A DNA stretch of 64,000 bases from Lutimonas zeaxanthinifaciens (GCF_030503675.1 NZ_CP129964.1:372001-436000), one strand, 5' to 3'. Shown: positions 1 to 9,821, counted from the stretch's first letter. Notes: generated by a model not told the origin, from the sequence alone. A program made the numbers and translations.

Positions 1-327
1 TTAGGAGATTGTTTGTATGTCATACAAGAGGGTAGTGTAGAGGTTGTATTGGAAAACAACAATGAAGAAGTAAAAGTCGCAGAACTTGGAAAATCTGAAT
101 TTTTTGGTGAAATGGGCCTCTTTGAAAGTGATGTCAGGTCTTGTACTGTCCGAGCATTGGGTGAAGCAAAGATACTTACAATAGATAAAAAGAATTTTTA
201 CGAATCGATTCAGAATGATGCTTCTTTAGCTTATAGGTTGCTTGAAAAAATGTCACAGCGACTTAGAGAAGCGAATTTGAAACTATCGAATTATCATGAA
301 GACGGTTACTCTTATCAGAAAAGTTAA
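1..327 (+). CDS. Cyclic nucleotide-binding domain protein, 3' end only
   Basis: The reading frame is open from base 1, so the gene begins left of the window. The visible 108 residues start with the typical cNMP-binding-domain strand pattern (GDxLYVIxxGxVEV), followed by ELGxxxFFGEMGLFE, which is the phosphate-binding cassette region of the CAP_ED fold, and then an alpha-helical tail with no helix-turn-helix. It therefore looks like a stand-alone cNMP-binding protein (or the last domain of a larger one) and not a Crp/Fnr-type regulator. In the cassette the usual RxA arginine appears to be replaced (DVRSCTVRA), so ligand binding cannot be assumed. A predicted class III cyclase lies 6 kb downstream, but no direct link is shown. 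Confidence 0.8.
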   Translation, partial: LGDCLYVIQEGSVEVVLENNNEEVKVAELGKSEFFGEMGLFESDVRSCTVRALGEAKILTIDKKNFYESIQNDASLAYRLLEKMSQRLREANLKLSNYHEDGYSYQKS

Positions 328-637
328 CATGCTCAATTGGTAAGAGGATACAGATATAATTAGAAAAATAATGTTGTTTGAAAGATGAAATTCAAAGTAT
401 TTCAAGTTTACTTTTGAATGAATTAACTAAATCACCTAAAAGAATGATTTGGCAATACTCGTCAAATACCCGGAAACCCAAAACAGGTATTCGGACAGTC
501 AAAAGGACTGTTCGTCCTATACCGGTTTTATGAACCGTTTTATTTGATTAAAATTATATTCTCAAAATTTCTGGATTTCATAAATATTTTTCAACACAAA
601 ATTTTAGTTGCCTGAATGAATTTTAATCCCCTACAAA
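328..637. other. Intergenic region before the giant secreted protease
   Basis: A 310-bp gap with no convincing gene. It holds a short hairpin (ACAGTC at 495-500 pairing with GACTGT at 506-511) without a following T-run. It also has half-sites ATACTC and ATACCC near 464-482 that resemble the dyad found upstream of other surface-protein genes, but with the wrong spacing. No clear TTG/TAnnTTTG promoter pair could be placed. Confidence 0.5.
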
Positions 638-3600
638 ATGAACGATAATTACCCGATTACCAGAATAAATTTCGAATATTTTCGCCTACAGCAATGGATA
701 TTCTCTTTCCTGTTTGTTTTTTGTTTTTCTTCTGAGTTGTACTCCCAAAAACAGAAGGATATTCTGCCTTTGGTTTGTGTAAAAAAAATTGATAAAGGAT
801 TGTTTCAAGCCACTTTTTCCTATGAAAACCCTACTAAAAAAGAAGTGGTGGTTGATGAGAATGCCAGTATCATTAAATCCAACAACGGAAAGAAAGTCGC
901 AAAAGGCTTGAATAATTTTAAACCAGGCCTGAACAAGAAAGTATTTACCAAGGAATTTGGACCACATGATTTTATTGAATGGACCATAACAAGTAATGGA
1001 AATACTCATACTGTAGTGGCCAATGTGAATTCTGGATATTGTGAACCGGATGATGGTTTTATTTTTCCCGTTATAGGGAATGGGAAGTCCTCCGACTTAA
1101 TTGGGCAGGAACTCACTGCGATTTGCGATAATGTGGTCGGAGATAATCCTTCAGACTTAATATTTCAGGTTTTTGACGAGAAAGTTTTGGTTGAAATTAT
1201 CCCTGTTTCAGGTAAGCTTAACGATGTGATCGCTTTGTTGGAAACCTCAGTATTTAATATTGAAGATCAGGATTATTTGCTATACAGTAGTCAAAATCCA
1301 GACCCTTTTATTTTCTTGAATGGCTTATCTGCTATAGACGTATACATAAATACCAGCGTTTTGTGTGATTTGAATGATTATCCTGAAGTAATCAACTTTG
1401 CAAGACCCGTATATCCTTCCATAAAAAATGAGTTTAATGAGGAAAACAGAGGTTTAGTAGTTTCACAAGGAGATGCCACGCAAACAACGGATATTGTTAG
1501 AGAATCTTTTAAGCTAATTGATCAGGAAGGACGCGTCTCACCCGTCGATGGAACAGGTATTACCATTGGTGTTATGTCCAATAGTTATGATAAACAGCCA
1601 TTTACACCAGGAAATCCTTCCAAGGCAACCTTAGATGTTTGGGCCGGAGATTTACCGGGAACAGGCAATACTAACTTTTCTGAGCCCGTCAACGTGCTTA
1701 TGGATTATCCTTATGGAGAGGCCTCTGATGAAGGTAGGGCCATGATGCATATTATCCATGATGTTGCTCCAGGTGCCAGCCTGGCTTTTTATGCTGCATC
1801 TGTCTCACCAAGAGTATTTGAAACAGGATTCGGAGCACTATCTGAGATATCCGATATCATTGTTGATGATATCACCTTTATCACGGAACCTTTTTTTGGA
1901 GGAGGAAAAATATCAGTGGCTATTGATGAATTCGTCAATACCGGAGGTATTCATTTTACATCGGCCGGTAATTTTGGAGACTTCGGTTATCAAAGTGTAT
2001 TTAACTCTTCTTCAACCGTCCCAACGACTAATTTTATTGCTCCGGGCGAAACCAGAGCGCATGTGTTTGGTTTAAATGATGACGGTTCTGAAGATTATTT
2101 GCAAAAAATAAGTGTGGTTCCGGGGACCTATATGATTGCCCTTCAATGGAAGGAAGATGTCGCCTCACAATATAATGAAACAGGAGCGGTTAACGATCTT
2201 GATATTTACATCGTCGATGATGCGGGAAGACTGTTGGTGGGGAGTAACCGAGTAAATATTGCCGGGGACCCTACAGAGGTTATTGTGTTCAAATCAACAG
2301 GAACCGGAGAGGCTAATATTTTGATTACGAGTGCAAACGGTGCCACTACAGTACCATTTAGATATATAGCTTTTCAATCCAAAGGTCTGACTTTACTGGA
2401 GTATGATAGCGGATCCCCTACAATCAGCGGTCATGCCATGACTGAAAATTCTGTAGCGGTAGGCGCCATTCGATACAATAAAACAGAACCGGAAGTTTTT
2501 TCATCGTTTGGAGGAGTATTATCGGATGGGACTTCAGTAAATATTGATTTCGCTGCTCCAGACGGGGTAGACACCAACGTGGGCTCCATAGGGATAAGAT
2601 ATTTTTTAAACGGAGAGCCTACAGATGATACCCCGGAATATCCAAACTTTTTTGGAACCTCTGCATCGGCTCCATCTGCGGCCGCCGCAGTAGCGTTGTT
2701 GCAATCTGCATTGCCCACCTGGTACCCCCATGACACCGAACCTGGCAAATCATCGAAAAGTGTAAGCGAAGTTGTTGAATTGTTTAAAAATAATGTCAGG
2801 GACGGATCTTCACCGAATCCTCAGGCGGGTGCCGGGATGATCGATGCCAATAAAGTGTTTAATAGCCTTGCAGCACAAACTGCAAGAATTACTTCATTTG
2901 AATTTGTACCTGAAACAGATTCAGAAAATGCCGGTAGCTCAAACGTTACCATTAGGATTATAGGTGAATTTTTACCAGTTCCTGATTCTACTGAAGAACC
3001 TGTTGTTTATTTGGATGGAGAACCTGTGCCTTTTACCATTGAGGATGGGGTAATTTACGCTAAGATCCCGCCGTTTTCGGGAAATCCTGATTTGCAGATT
3101 TACACTCAACCCAAAGAAGGCTCAGAAGGTAATGGTGGTTTTTCAGAACCCTATAAATTTTTCCAGGACGGTAAGAATATTATCACTGTTACAGCAAGCC
3201 CTGTGACGGTTAAATTTGGAGAATCCTATAAGTCACAATTGGCTTATACATTGGAGGGCATAGAGCTTCCGGAGGGAGAAGCGTCATACGCATCTCTGTT
3301 GAGCGACTTAGGTTTTCCGGATATTACTTTGAAAACCACTGTTGATAATATTGATTATCCGGATGTAAAGAATTACCCGATAACACCATCTTTTGAAGGT
3401 GATTTTATTGACTCAGACGAGGATTCAGTGCCTGACGTCTATGATCAGTGCCCGGATACAGCAAATGGTGAATCCGTTGATGTCAATGGTTGTTCAGATG
3501 TGCAAAAAGAGGAAATTGATTTTACACCGGCTATAACCTATAAAGTGAATTTTATAACTGGAAATTTGGCCGTTGAAAAGAACAATTTAATTATCAAACC

Positions 3601-6600
3601 AAAAGAGATCACTTCATCGGTCTATGGAGATAAAATAGCTGTCGAATTGTTGTACAGTGGATACGGTACAACCAATGAGGCCGGAATTGAATCCTTTGAA
3701 TCGATTCACGATCCTGAGGCGTTTCTGGCCAAAATAAAAAGTGAACACCTTAAGGACTTTTATAAAGATGCTGCTTCGGGAATTATACCGATTGGATTAA
3801 TTAATAATTTCAAATCGGGGGAAACATTTGATGTAAATGGTGTAGACCGATATCAGGATATTCTTGATCTTTTAGAAAATGGAAGCTGGATATCTTCTGA
3901 GAATACGTTCTTAAACAGGCTTGAACAGTATCCTTACAGAGGAGGGTCGTATGAGGAAGATTCAGGGTATCCGGAACGCGTTTACGGGTCAGTGAACCTG
4001 GATCAGGAGAGTGCCTTTATTAATTTTAATACCCTGGACTTTACGGGATATCTTGATGAATTTGCACCGGATAAGTCAATCGAAAATGGTCAGGCCCTGG
4101 GAATCATCAATGGCCAGGCTTTGGGAATCATCAATGGACAGTCAATAGGGATTATCAACGGACAGGCTCTTGGAATCATAAATGGTCAGGCGATTGGAAT
4201 TATAAATGGCCAGGCCATCGGTATTGTTAATGGTCAGGCCATCGGTATTGTCAATGGCCAGTCCTTGGGTATCGTCAATGGCCAGGCTTTCGGAATTATT
4301 AATGGCCAGGCATTTGGCATCATTAACAATGATTCAGGATTAGGAAGTGGAACTGACACCAATGATTACAATAAAGTTTTTAGTGTCATTGATGCTACCG
4401 ATTACGCGGCAGAATGTTTAATTGAAGGAGATTGTTCCATTGCAAAATATCATGCATTGAATTTGATTACCGGTACGGTGGTCACTAACTCAATTCCACA
4501 TTATATATTTTCGGGTTCATTTATAAATCCGATGTCTGATAATTTTAATATCATCTATGAAAAATCGGAATTATCAATTACAAAGAAAGATTTAAAAGTA
4601 AGTACTGCGGAATTTTCAATTCCTTACGGAAGTGATATTAATGCTCAGATTACAACTGAGTTTGATTTTGCTTACAATGATAGTCCGGAAACAGTATTCC
4701 CTAATGGCATTCCTTATTATTTTAAAAGTACTGATGAGAGTGACACTAAGGAATATGTAATTGGTGATAAAATGGATGTTGGAACCTATACCATCAAAAT
4801 CAGGGATGTTGCGGATAATTATTCAATTGTTTATGGAGATGATCATGGCCAGTTAACCATTACGGAGGCGACATTGACAGTTATTGCCACTGAAACAGAA
4901 AACATTAGTTACGGTGGTACGCCAATTATTACTGCTGAAGTTGAAGGTTTTGCATTTAATGATGATGGTGATGACTCTAACGATGAAAGTATTTTGACTC
5001 TTTTCCCCGAAAACGAGGGTGGGATACCTTACTACTTTATGAAAATTGGAGAGACTCCCGATTGCGAAACTTGTGTAAAATATTACCTGCCTTATGAATC
5101 AGGCAATGATAAAATGGATGTTGGTGAGTACGATATTTTTATAGGTGAAGACGGAATTATCAATTATAAAATTGTTTATGCTTCTGATCGCGGATCCTTA
5201 ACCATAGAACCAGCAACCTTAACCATTACGACATCCCCACTGTCATTAGCATATGGTACTTCAGTAAGCGAAAATATTGAAACAACTATCAATGGATTTG
5301 CCTATGAGGATGAGAATGCATCAACGGTATATCCGGATGGTTCGGGAGGAGCTTTGTTACCCTATGTGTTTAAAGATGAAGAGGGTTCTGAATTTGGAAC
5401 AGAAGTTAAAAATCTGGGTACATATACAATTGAGGTTTCTGATCCTGTATCGGGTAATTATCTGGTTGAATATGGTCCTGATCATGGTGGTTTAACCATT
5501 GGAGAGGCAATATTAACCTTTACCACGGTCTCAAAAACAATAGGTTATGGTGAATCGGTGCTTATAGATCCGGGATTTGAAGGTTTTGCTGATGGGGAAT
5601 CGGAAGATGTTTTGCATGTTAATGGTAAAATCCCTTACTTTTTCATGAAACAAGGTGATACTCCTGAATGTGGAACCTGCATTAAATATGATCTTCCCTA
5701 TGTCTCGGGTGCACCTAAAATGGATGTGGGGCAGTACACGATCTTTATTGAAGATGATAAAACGGATAATTATAAATTCATCAACGTCAATATTGGTACT
5801 TTGACAATTGGAAAAGCTGTTCTTGAAGCTTCAATTTTACCCAATGAATTGATTGTAAACCAAGGAGAAGAACCGGTTTTTGAAACGAATATTTCGGGTT
5901 ACAAAAATGGTGATACTGAAAGTGAGGTTTTCCCTTCAGGCATACCTTATTATTTTGTGGATGAATCAGGATTTTCAACTGAGTTTACGGATAATACGGG
6001 TGTATATTCAGTACAGATTACTGATCCTCTGAACTACAATATGAATTACATCAATGACCCGAAACTACTTGTTAATCCATTTGGTGATGATATCAGGAAG
6101 GTACGTACCTATGCGGATTGTGTTCGATACAATGGGCCAAATGATTATACCGTGATCTATCGCTATGAAAATGCGAATGACGAAATTGTATACGTTCCGG
6201 CTGGCGAGTATAATAATCTCTCGGGAACTGTTTTGGGAGGGGAATTACCTACCTTCTTTATGCCGGGAAGTGCCACTTTTGAAATTCGATTTGATGGTAA
6301 TCAGTTAACCTGGAGTCTTACGACATATGGCAGCACAAATAAATCTTCTGTCTCCTCCTTAAATCAAAGTGGAACAGGTGAGTGTGATGCCAAAATTTCA
6401 GGAGCATCCTATTTGCTTTATCCTAATCCCGTAACCGAAGGTATATTAAATATTGAACAGTTTAATCCTGAGGTCAGTATCGTTTATATTTTAGATATTT
6501 ACGGAAGGATTTTACACACGGATAACAGATTTGATGGATTTACAGATAGAATTTCGATCAATATGTCTGACTCAAATGTTTATCCGGGAGGCTTGTATAT

Positions 6601-6655
6601 TGTAAAGATAGTGAGCCTTGATGAGGTAAAAACATATAATATCATCAAAGAATAG
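638..6655 (+). CDS. Giant T9SS-secreted subtilase-like protein with MBG domains
   Basis: A 2005-residue secreted protein. An N-terminal hydrophobic signal ends near residue 37 (SELYSQ). A subtilisin/sedolisin-like peptidase domain spans about residues 300-730: GITIGVMSNSYD near 306-317, DEGRAMMHIIHDVAPGA near 362-378, and the nucleophile motif GTSASAP with Ser675. A thrombospondin type 3-like calcium motif (DSDEDSVPD) lies near 926. Ten in-frame 8-residue repeats (NGQ-A/S-x-GI-I/V) occupy 1150-1229. Four to five MBG-type beta domains (YGS/YGG...IPYYF...GxY) fill about 1313-1815. The last ~80 residues are a T9SS type A sorting domain (YPNPV...GGLYIVKI...IIKE). The Asp position in the first peptidase motif is Asn, so activity is uncertain. 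The cyclase gene follows after 16 bp, probably in one operon. Likely an exported surface or extracellular protein; its substrate is unknown. Confidence 0.85.
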   Translation: MNDNYPITRINFEYFRLQQWIFSFLFVFCFSSELYSQKQKDILPLVCVKKIDKGLFQATFSYENPTKKEVVVDENASIIKSNNGKKVAKGLNNFKPGLNKKVFTKEFGPHDFIEWTITSNGNTHTVVANVNSGYCEPDDGFIFPVIGNGKSSDLIGQELTAICDNVVGDNPSDLIFQVFDEKVLVEIIPVSGKLNDVIALLETSVFNIEDQDYLLYSSQNPDPFIFLNGLSAIDVYINTSVLCDLNDYPEVINFARPVYPSIKNEFNEENRGLVVSQGDATQTTDIVRESFKLIDQEGRVSPVDGTGITIGVMSNSYDKQPFTPGNPSKATLDVWAGDLPGTGNTNFSEPVNVLMDYPYGEASDEGRAMMHIIHDVAPGASLAFYAASVSPRVFETGFGALSEISDIIVDDITFITEPFFGGGKISVAIDEFVNTGGIHFTSAGNFGDFGYQSVFNSSSTVPTTNFIAPGETRAHVFGLNDDGSEDYLQKISVVPGTYMIALQWKEDVASQYNETGAVNDLDIYIVDDAGRLLVGSNRVNIAGDPTEVIVFKSTGTGEANILITSANGATTVPFRYIAFQSKGLTLLEYDSGSPTISGHAMTENSVAVGAIRYNKTEPEVFSSFGGVLSDGTSVNIDFAAPDGVDTNVGSIGIRYFLNGEPTDDTPEYPNFFGTSASAPSAAAAVALLQSALPTWYPHDTEPGKSSKSVSEVVELFKNNVRDGSSPNPQAGAGMIDANKVFNSLAAQTARITSFEFVPETDSENAGSSNVTIRIIGEFLPVPDSTEEPVVYLDGEPVPFTIEDGVIYAKIPPFSGNPDLQIYTQPKEGSEGNGGFSEPYKFFQDGKNIITVTASPVTVKFGESYKSQLAYTLEGIELPEGEASYASLLSDLGFPDITLKTTVDNIDYPDVKNYPITPSFEGDFIDSDEDSVPDVYDQCPDTANGESVDVNGCSDVQKEEIDFTPAITYKVNFITGNLAVEKNNLIIKPKEITSSVYGDKIAVELLYSGYGTTNEAGIESFESIHDPEAFLAKIKSEHLKDFYKDAASGIIPIGLINNFKSGETFDVNGVDRYQDILDLLENGSWISSENTFLNRLEQYPYRGGSYEEDSGYPERVYGSVNLDQESAFINFNTLDFTGYLDEFAPDKSIENGQALGIINGQALGIINGQSIGIINGQALGIINGQAIGIINGQAIGIVNGQAIGIVNGQSLGIVNGQAFGIINGQAFGIINNDSGLGSGTDTNDYNKVFSVIDATDYAAECLIEGDCSIAKYHALNLITGTVVTNSIPHYIFSGSFINPMSDNFNIIYEKSELSITKKDLKVSTAEFSIPYGSDINAQITTEFDFAYNDSPETVFPNGIPYYFKSTDESDTKEYVIGDKMDVGTYTIKIRDVADNYSIVYGDDHGQLTITEATLTVIATETENISYGGTPIITAEVEGFAFNDDGDDSNDESILTLFPENEGGIPYYFMKIGETPDCETCVKYYLPYESGNDKMDVGEYDIFIGEDGIINYKIVYASDRGSLTIEPATLTITTSPLSLAYGTSVSENIETTINGFAYEDENASTVYPDGSGGALLPYVFKDEEGSEFGTEVKNLGTYTIEVSDPVSGNYLVEYGPDHGGLTIGEAILTFTTVSKTIGYGESVLIDPGFEGFADGESEDVLHVNGKIPYFFMKQGDTPECGTCIKYDLPYVSGAPKMDVGQYTIFIEDDKTDNYKFINVNIGTLTIGKAVLEASILPNELIVNQGEEPVFETNISGYKNGDTESEVFPSGIPYYFVDESGFSTEFTDNTGVYSVQITDPLNYNMNYINDPKLLVNPFGDDIRKVRTYADCVRYNGPNDYTVIYRYENANDEIVYVPAGEYNNLSGTVLGGELPTFFMPGSATFEIRFDGNQLTWSLTTYGSTNKSSVSSLNQSGTGECDAKISGASYLLYPNPVTEGILNIEQFNPEVSIVYILDIYGRILHTDNRFDGFTDRISINMSDSNVYPGGLYIVKIVSLDEVKTYNIIKE
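4085..4324 (+). repeat. Ten tandem 24-bp units encoding NGQ(A/S)xGI(I/V)
   Basis: Ten consecutive in-frame 24-nt units inside the protease gene, each coding for an 8-residue repeat. Codons vary between units (ATC/ATT/ATA, GGC/GGA/GGT) while residues stay almost fixed, so selection on protein sequence is more likely than very recent slippage. The array sits between the TSP3-containing stretch and the MBG domains. Confidence 0.95.
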
Positions 6656-6671
6656 ACGAATTTAGTTCAGT

Positions 6672-8627
6672 ATGATCAAAAACTATAACGTATTTTTTCT
6701 CTTGGGGTTTGCATTTTTGTTGACTTCCGTTCCGGTTTTATCTCAAGACAGAAAAGTTGACAGTTTAAAGGAAATTGTTGAAACAGGAGTTAAGGATACT
6801 GCCATGGTATCCACCCTGAACCATCTGGGTATGGAATTATTGTATCAGGGGGAGATTGACGAATCCATGGAATACAGCAAAAAGGCCCGAGACCTTGCCA
6901 CTGAATTGAATTATATTAATGGGAAAGCACTTTCTTTAAAACAGATTGGGAATGCCAATTATTATAAAGGGAACTATTTAGAAGTCCTGGATTACTGGAC
7001 ACAGTCGCTGGAAAATTATGAAATTATTCGGGATTCCATAGGGATTTCAAATATTTTGAGTAATCTGGGTATCCTTTATTTCAGTCAAGGAAGCAATGCC
7101 CGGGCAATTGATTATCTATTACGATCCTTAAGAATTGCTGAACAATCCGAGCATCCATTGCGCATTTCGACTGCCATGTTGAATATAGCCATGGTTTATG
7201 GAGATAACCCCCAGGATTGGGATAAGGCCCTAAATTATTACGAGCAGGCCCTACCATATTTAAAGATTATAAATGATCCGGCGAATTCCAAAGCATACTA
7301 TTTTGGAGTTGGTGAAATAGAATACGCCAAAGGGAATTATCAGACTGCACTGGATTATTTTGAAGAAGGACTGAACATAACGGAAAATACGATTTACTAT
7401 TCTCAAAACTTATTGTTGCTGGGTAAGACAAAGTTCAAGTTGGGAGAATTGGAAGAGTCCCTGTCTCTTCTGCAAGAATCCTATTCAAATGCTGACAAAG
7501 ACGATAATTTACTGGTCAAAGTAAAATGTTTGATAGAATTGGGGATCGTATATCAAAACAATGATTTTGAAAAGGCAATAAATGTCTACAGGGAGGCTGA
7601 AGAACTTGCAATCAGTCAAAAACTTAACTATGAACTTGCCCAGATTTATGAAGGTATTTCTCAATCATTTGTTAATTCCGGTGATTTCAAAAACGGATAT
7701 CGCTATCAGGCAAAATATCTTTCTCAAAAAGATTCCATTTTTAATATTGAGACGGATGACAAGATGAGGGGCCTGCAATTTGATTTTGACCTGTTAAAGA
7801 AGGAAGACGAAATTGGATTGTTGGAAAAAGAGGCTCAAATACAGGATTTAAAGGATAGAAGACAAAGAAATGTGATATTCGGTTCTGGAATCGCTTTGGT
7901 ACTTATCGGATTATTGGCGTTAAGTCTTTACCGCCGTTATAAATTTTCAAAAGAAACGAATCTGATTATTGAGACTGAGAAGAACAGATCCGAATCCTTG
8001 CTTTTAAATATCCTGCCTGAGGAAACAGCTAAAGAACTCAAAGAAAATGGAAAAGTTAAAGCAAAAAGTTTTGAATCTGTGAGTGTAATCTTTACCGATT
8101 TTGTAGGATTTACCGCTTATGCCAAGAGTCTGAAACCTTCAGAACTGGTAAATAGTGTCGATTATTACTTTTCAAAGTTCGATGAGATCATGGAGAAACA
8201 CGGTATTGAAAAAATCAAGACCATAGGGGATGCGTATATGGCTGCAGGTGGAATACCGGATCCTGATCCGGAGCATGTTTTCAACATTGTGGAAGCAGCT
8301 TTCGAGATTATTGATTTTATCAACCAGCAGAAAAAATCTGATTTGAGGGAGCATCACGTATTTGAAATACGAATTGGTATCAACACAGGTCCTATAGTTG
8401 CTGGAATAGTTGGTACTAAAAAGTTTGCTTATGATATCTGGGGAGATACTGTCAATGTTGCGTCGCGAATGGAATCCTCATCTTTACCCGGTAGAATAAA
8501 TATTTCTGAAAGCACTTATGAGTTGATTAAAGATGACTATGATTGTGAATACAGAGGAGAAATTCACGTAAAAAATAAGGGAATGATGAAAATGTATTTT
8601 GTCAACTTTAAAAAAGATAAATCCTGA
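6672..8627 (+). CDS. TPR sensor class III adenylate cyclase (membrane)
   Basis: 651 residues. There is an N-terminal signal peptide (cut near VLSQ, residue 25), then tetratricopeptide-like helical repeats over about residues 30-370, a coiled segment, one transmembrane helix (about 397-417), and a cytoplasmic class III nucleotidyl cyclase domain (about 465-640). The catalytic set is complete in one chain: metal-binding Asp476 (FTDF) and Asp520 (IGDAYM), adenine-selecting Lys516 and Asp588 (YDIWGD), and transition-state Asn and Arg in TVNVASRME. By family knowledge this predicts a homodimeric ATP-to-cAMP cyclase driven by a periplasmic TPR region. It starts 16 bp after the secreted protease gene, suggesting co-transcription. 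A cNMP-binding protein ends near the left window edge. Confidence 0.88.
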   Translation: MIKNYNVFFLLGFAFLLTSVPVLSQDRKVDSLKEIVETGVKDTAMVSTLNHLGMELLYQGEIDESMEYSKKARDLATELNYINGKALSLKQIGNANYYKGNYLEVLDYWTQSLENYEIIRDSIGISNILSNLGILYFSQGSNARAIDYLLRSLRIAEQSEHPLRISTAMLNIAMVYGDNPQDWDKALNYYEQALPYLKIINDPANSKAYYFGVGEIEYAKGNYQTALDYFEEGLNITENTIYYSQNLLLLGKTKFKLGELEESLSLLQESYSNADKDDNLLVKVKCLIELGIVYQNNDFEKAINVYREAEELAISQKLNYELAQIYEGISQSFVNSGDFKNGYRYQAKYLSQKDSIFNIETDDKMRGLQFDFDLLKKEDEIGLLEKEAQIQDLKDRRQRNVIFGSGIALVLIGLLALSLYRRYKFSKETNLIIETEKNRSESLLLNILPEETAKELKENGKVKAKSFESVSVIFTDFVGFTAYAKSLKPSELVNSVDYYFSKFDEIMEKHGIEKIKTIGDAYMAAGGIPDPDPEHVFNIVEAAFEIIDFINQQKKSDLREHHVFEIRIGINTGPIVAGIVGTKKFAYDIWGDTVNVASRMESSSLPGRINISESTYELIKDDYDCEYRGEIHVKNKGMMKMYFVNFKKDKS

Positions 8628-8727
8628 TAAAAAGAATAAATTAAATTTAAAATTCGTTATAAATTAGAAACAGTATTAATTTATCATCCATAAGTTTTTG
8701 TTTAAGGGGCAAAGCAGGATCTGTAAA

Positions 8728-9339
8728 ATGATAAATATGAAAGGTTACATCAATATTAGGAAGGAATGCTGGAATTTATTGAATTCAGAACTCCCTGATA
8801 CGCTGCATTATCACAGCATTAGGCATACAAAAAGTGCTTTACAGAATTGCGAGGAATACCTAAGTTACTATAAGATAAATGGTATTAAGGCCAAACTACT
8901 TCGTTTAGGGGTTTTGATGCATGATATTGGTTTTACGGTTTCAACGCATAATCATGAGGACGAAGGAGTTAAAATAGCTAAAAGACTGATGTTGAAACAT
9001 AAGTTTTCTCAAAAGGAGATTGAGCTGGTCTCGGGTTTGATCATGGCAACAAAAATTCCTCAACGACCTAAAAATTTGTTACAAAAAATTATATGCGATG
9101 TTGATCTGGATTATCTTGGAAGAAAGGATTATTACGAAATAAGCGAATTGCTTTATATGGAGATTCGGGAAAATTCAGAAATTATTGACCGGTTTATGTG
9201 GAATAAAATTCAAATAGATTTTTTGATAAAACATTACTACCATACGGAGTACGCCATAGAAAAAAGACAGCCTTTTAAAGAACAACGCATAAATGAGCTT
9301 AAAGAGATGGTAAAATATAAGAAGAGGAAATTTGGATGA
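8728..9339 (+). CDS. HD-domain phosphohydrolase
   Basis: About 203 residues. The HD superfamily signature is visible: a first His in HYHSIRHT, the HD pair in LMHDIGF, additional His/Glu in THNHEDE, and a late Asp in DVDLDYLG. This is the metal-dependent phosphohydrolase pattern; the substrate cannot be read from the sequence. I chose the ATG at 8728; the ATG at 8737 (MKGYINIRK) is equally possible, and an upstream TTG at 8698 less so. Its stop codon overlaps the start of the MerR gene by 4 bases (ATGA), so the two are translationally coupled and probably act together. A role in nucleotide signalling or nucleotide hydrolysis is possible but unproven. Confidence 0.75.
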   Translation: MINMKGYINIRKECWNLLNSELPDTLHYHSIRHTKSALQNCEEYLSYYKINGIKAKLLRLGVLMHDIGFTVSTHNHEDEGVKIAKRLMLKHKFSQKEIELVSGLIMATKIPQRPKNLLQKIICDVDLDYLGRKDYYEISELLYMEIRENSEIIDRFMWNKIQIDFLIKHYYHTEYAIEKRQPFKEQRINELKEMVKYKKRKFG

Positions 9340-9791
9340 TCATGGATGAAAAACATACTGGTGCATTAACGGAACCGATTTATACTTTAGCTGTTGCTTC
9401 TAGGATGTCTGAAACCCCTGCTCATTCCATAAGACAGTATATTGACAAAGGATTGATCATACCGTTTAAGACGACCAAAAAAAGGCATCTTTTTTCAAAG
9501 GTTGATATTCAAAAATTAAAAAGCATTAAGAAATATTTGAAAGAACAGGGGCTTAATATTGCAGGGATCAATGCACTTTTTTCTGTAATTCCCTGTTGGG
9601 CCATTAAATCCTGTGATTTGGAACACAGGTATCACTGCGAAGCCTATCATTCGATTTTAAAACCTTGCTGGATGGCTTCCCAAAAAGGGCCCAATTGTCA
9701 AAATGAGGATTGCCGTGTTTGTGATGTTTATGTTTTTCCAGAGAAATTTACCAATCCCAAAGAATGCATAAAGAAAATGACAAGGAGTTGA
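9336..9791 (+). CDS. MerR-family regulator with cysteine-rich C-terminus
   Basis: 151 residues. The N-terminal winged helix (about 14-80: YTLAVASRM...SIRQYIDKGLI...RHLFSKVDIQKL...IKKYLKEQGLNIAGI) matches the MerR DNA-binding fold. Instead of the usual dimerising coiled coil, the last ~60 residues carry eight cysteines in a spaced pattern (CW-x3-SC, HC, CW, NC, DCRVC, EC), suggesting a metal or iron-sulfur site that could sense redox or a metal. The ATG lies inside the stop codon of the HD gene (4-base overlap). The stop is followed by a convergent AsmA gene. The effector is unknown. Confidence 0.75.
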   Translation: MIMDEKHTGALTEPIYTLAVASRMSETPAHSIRQYIDKGLIIPFKTTKKRHLFSKVDIQKLKSIKKYLKEQGLNIAGINALFSVIPCWAIKSCDLEHRYHCEAYHSILKPCWMASQKGPNCQNEDCRVCDVYVFPEKFTNPKECIKKMTRS

Positions 9792-9821
9792 TCTGTCATT
9801 ATTGAACTCTGCGATTCATGT

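Noticed and set aside
464-486. Possible ATACYC/GRGTAT operator upstream of the secreted protease
   Set aside because: Half-sites ATACTC, ATACCC and GGTATT are present, but the spacing is not 6 bp and no TTG/-7 pair follows at the right distance.
4085-4324. CRISPR-like or minisatellite array
   Set aside because: Units are contiguous without spacers, in frame, and codon-varied; this is a protein repeat.
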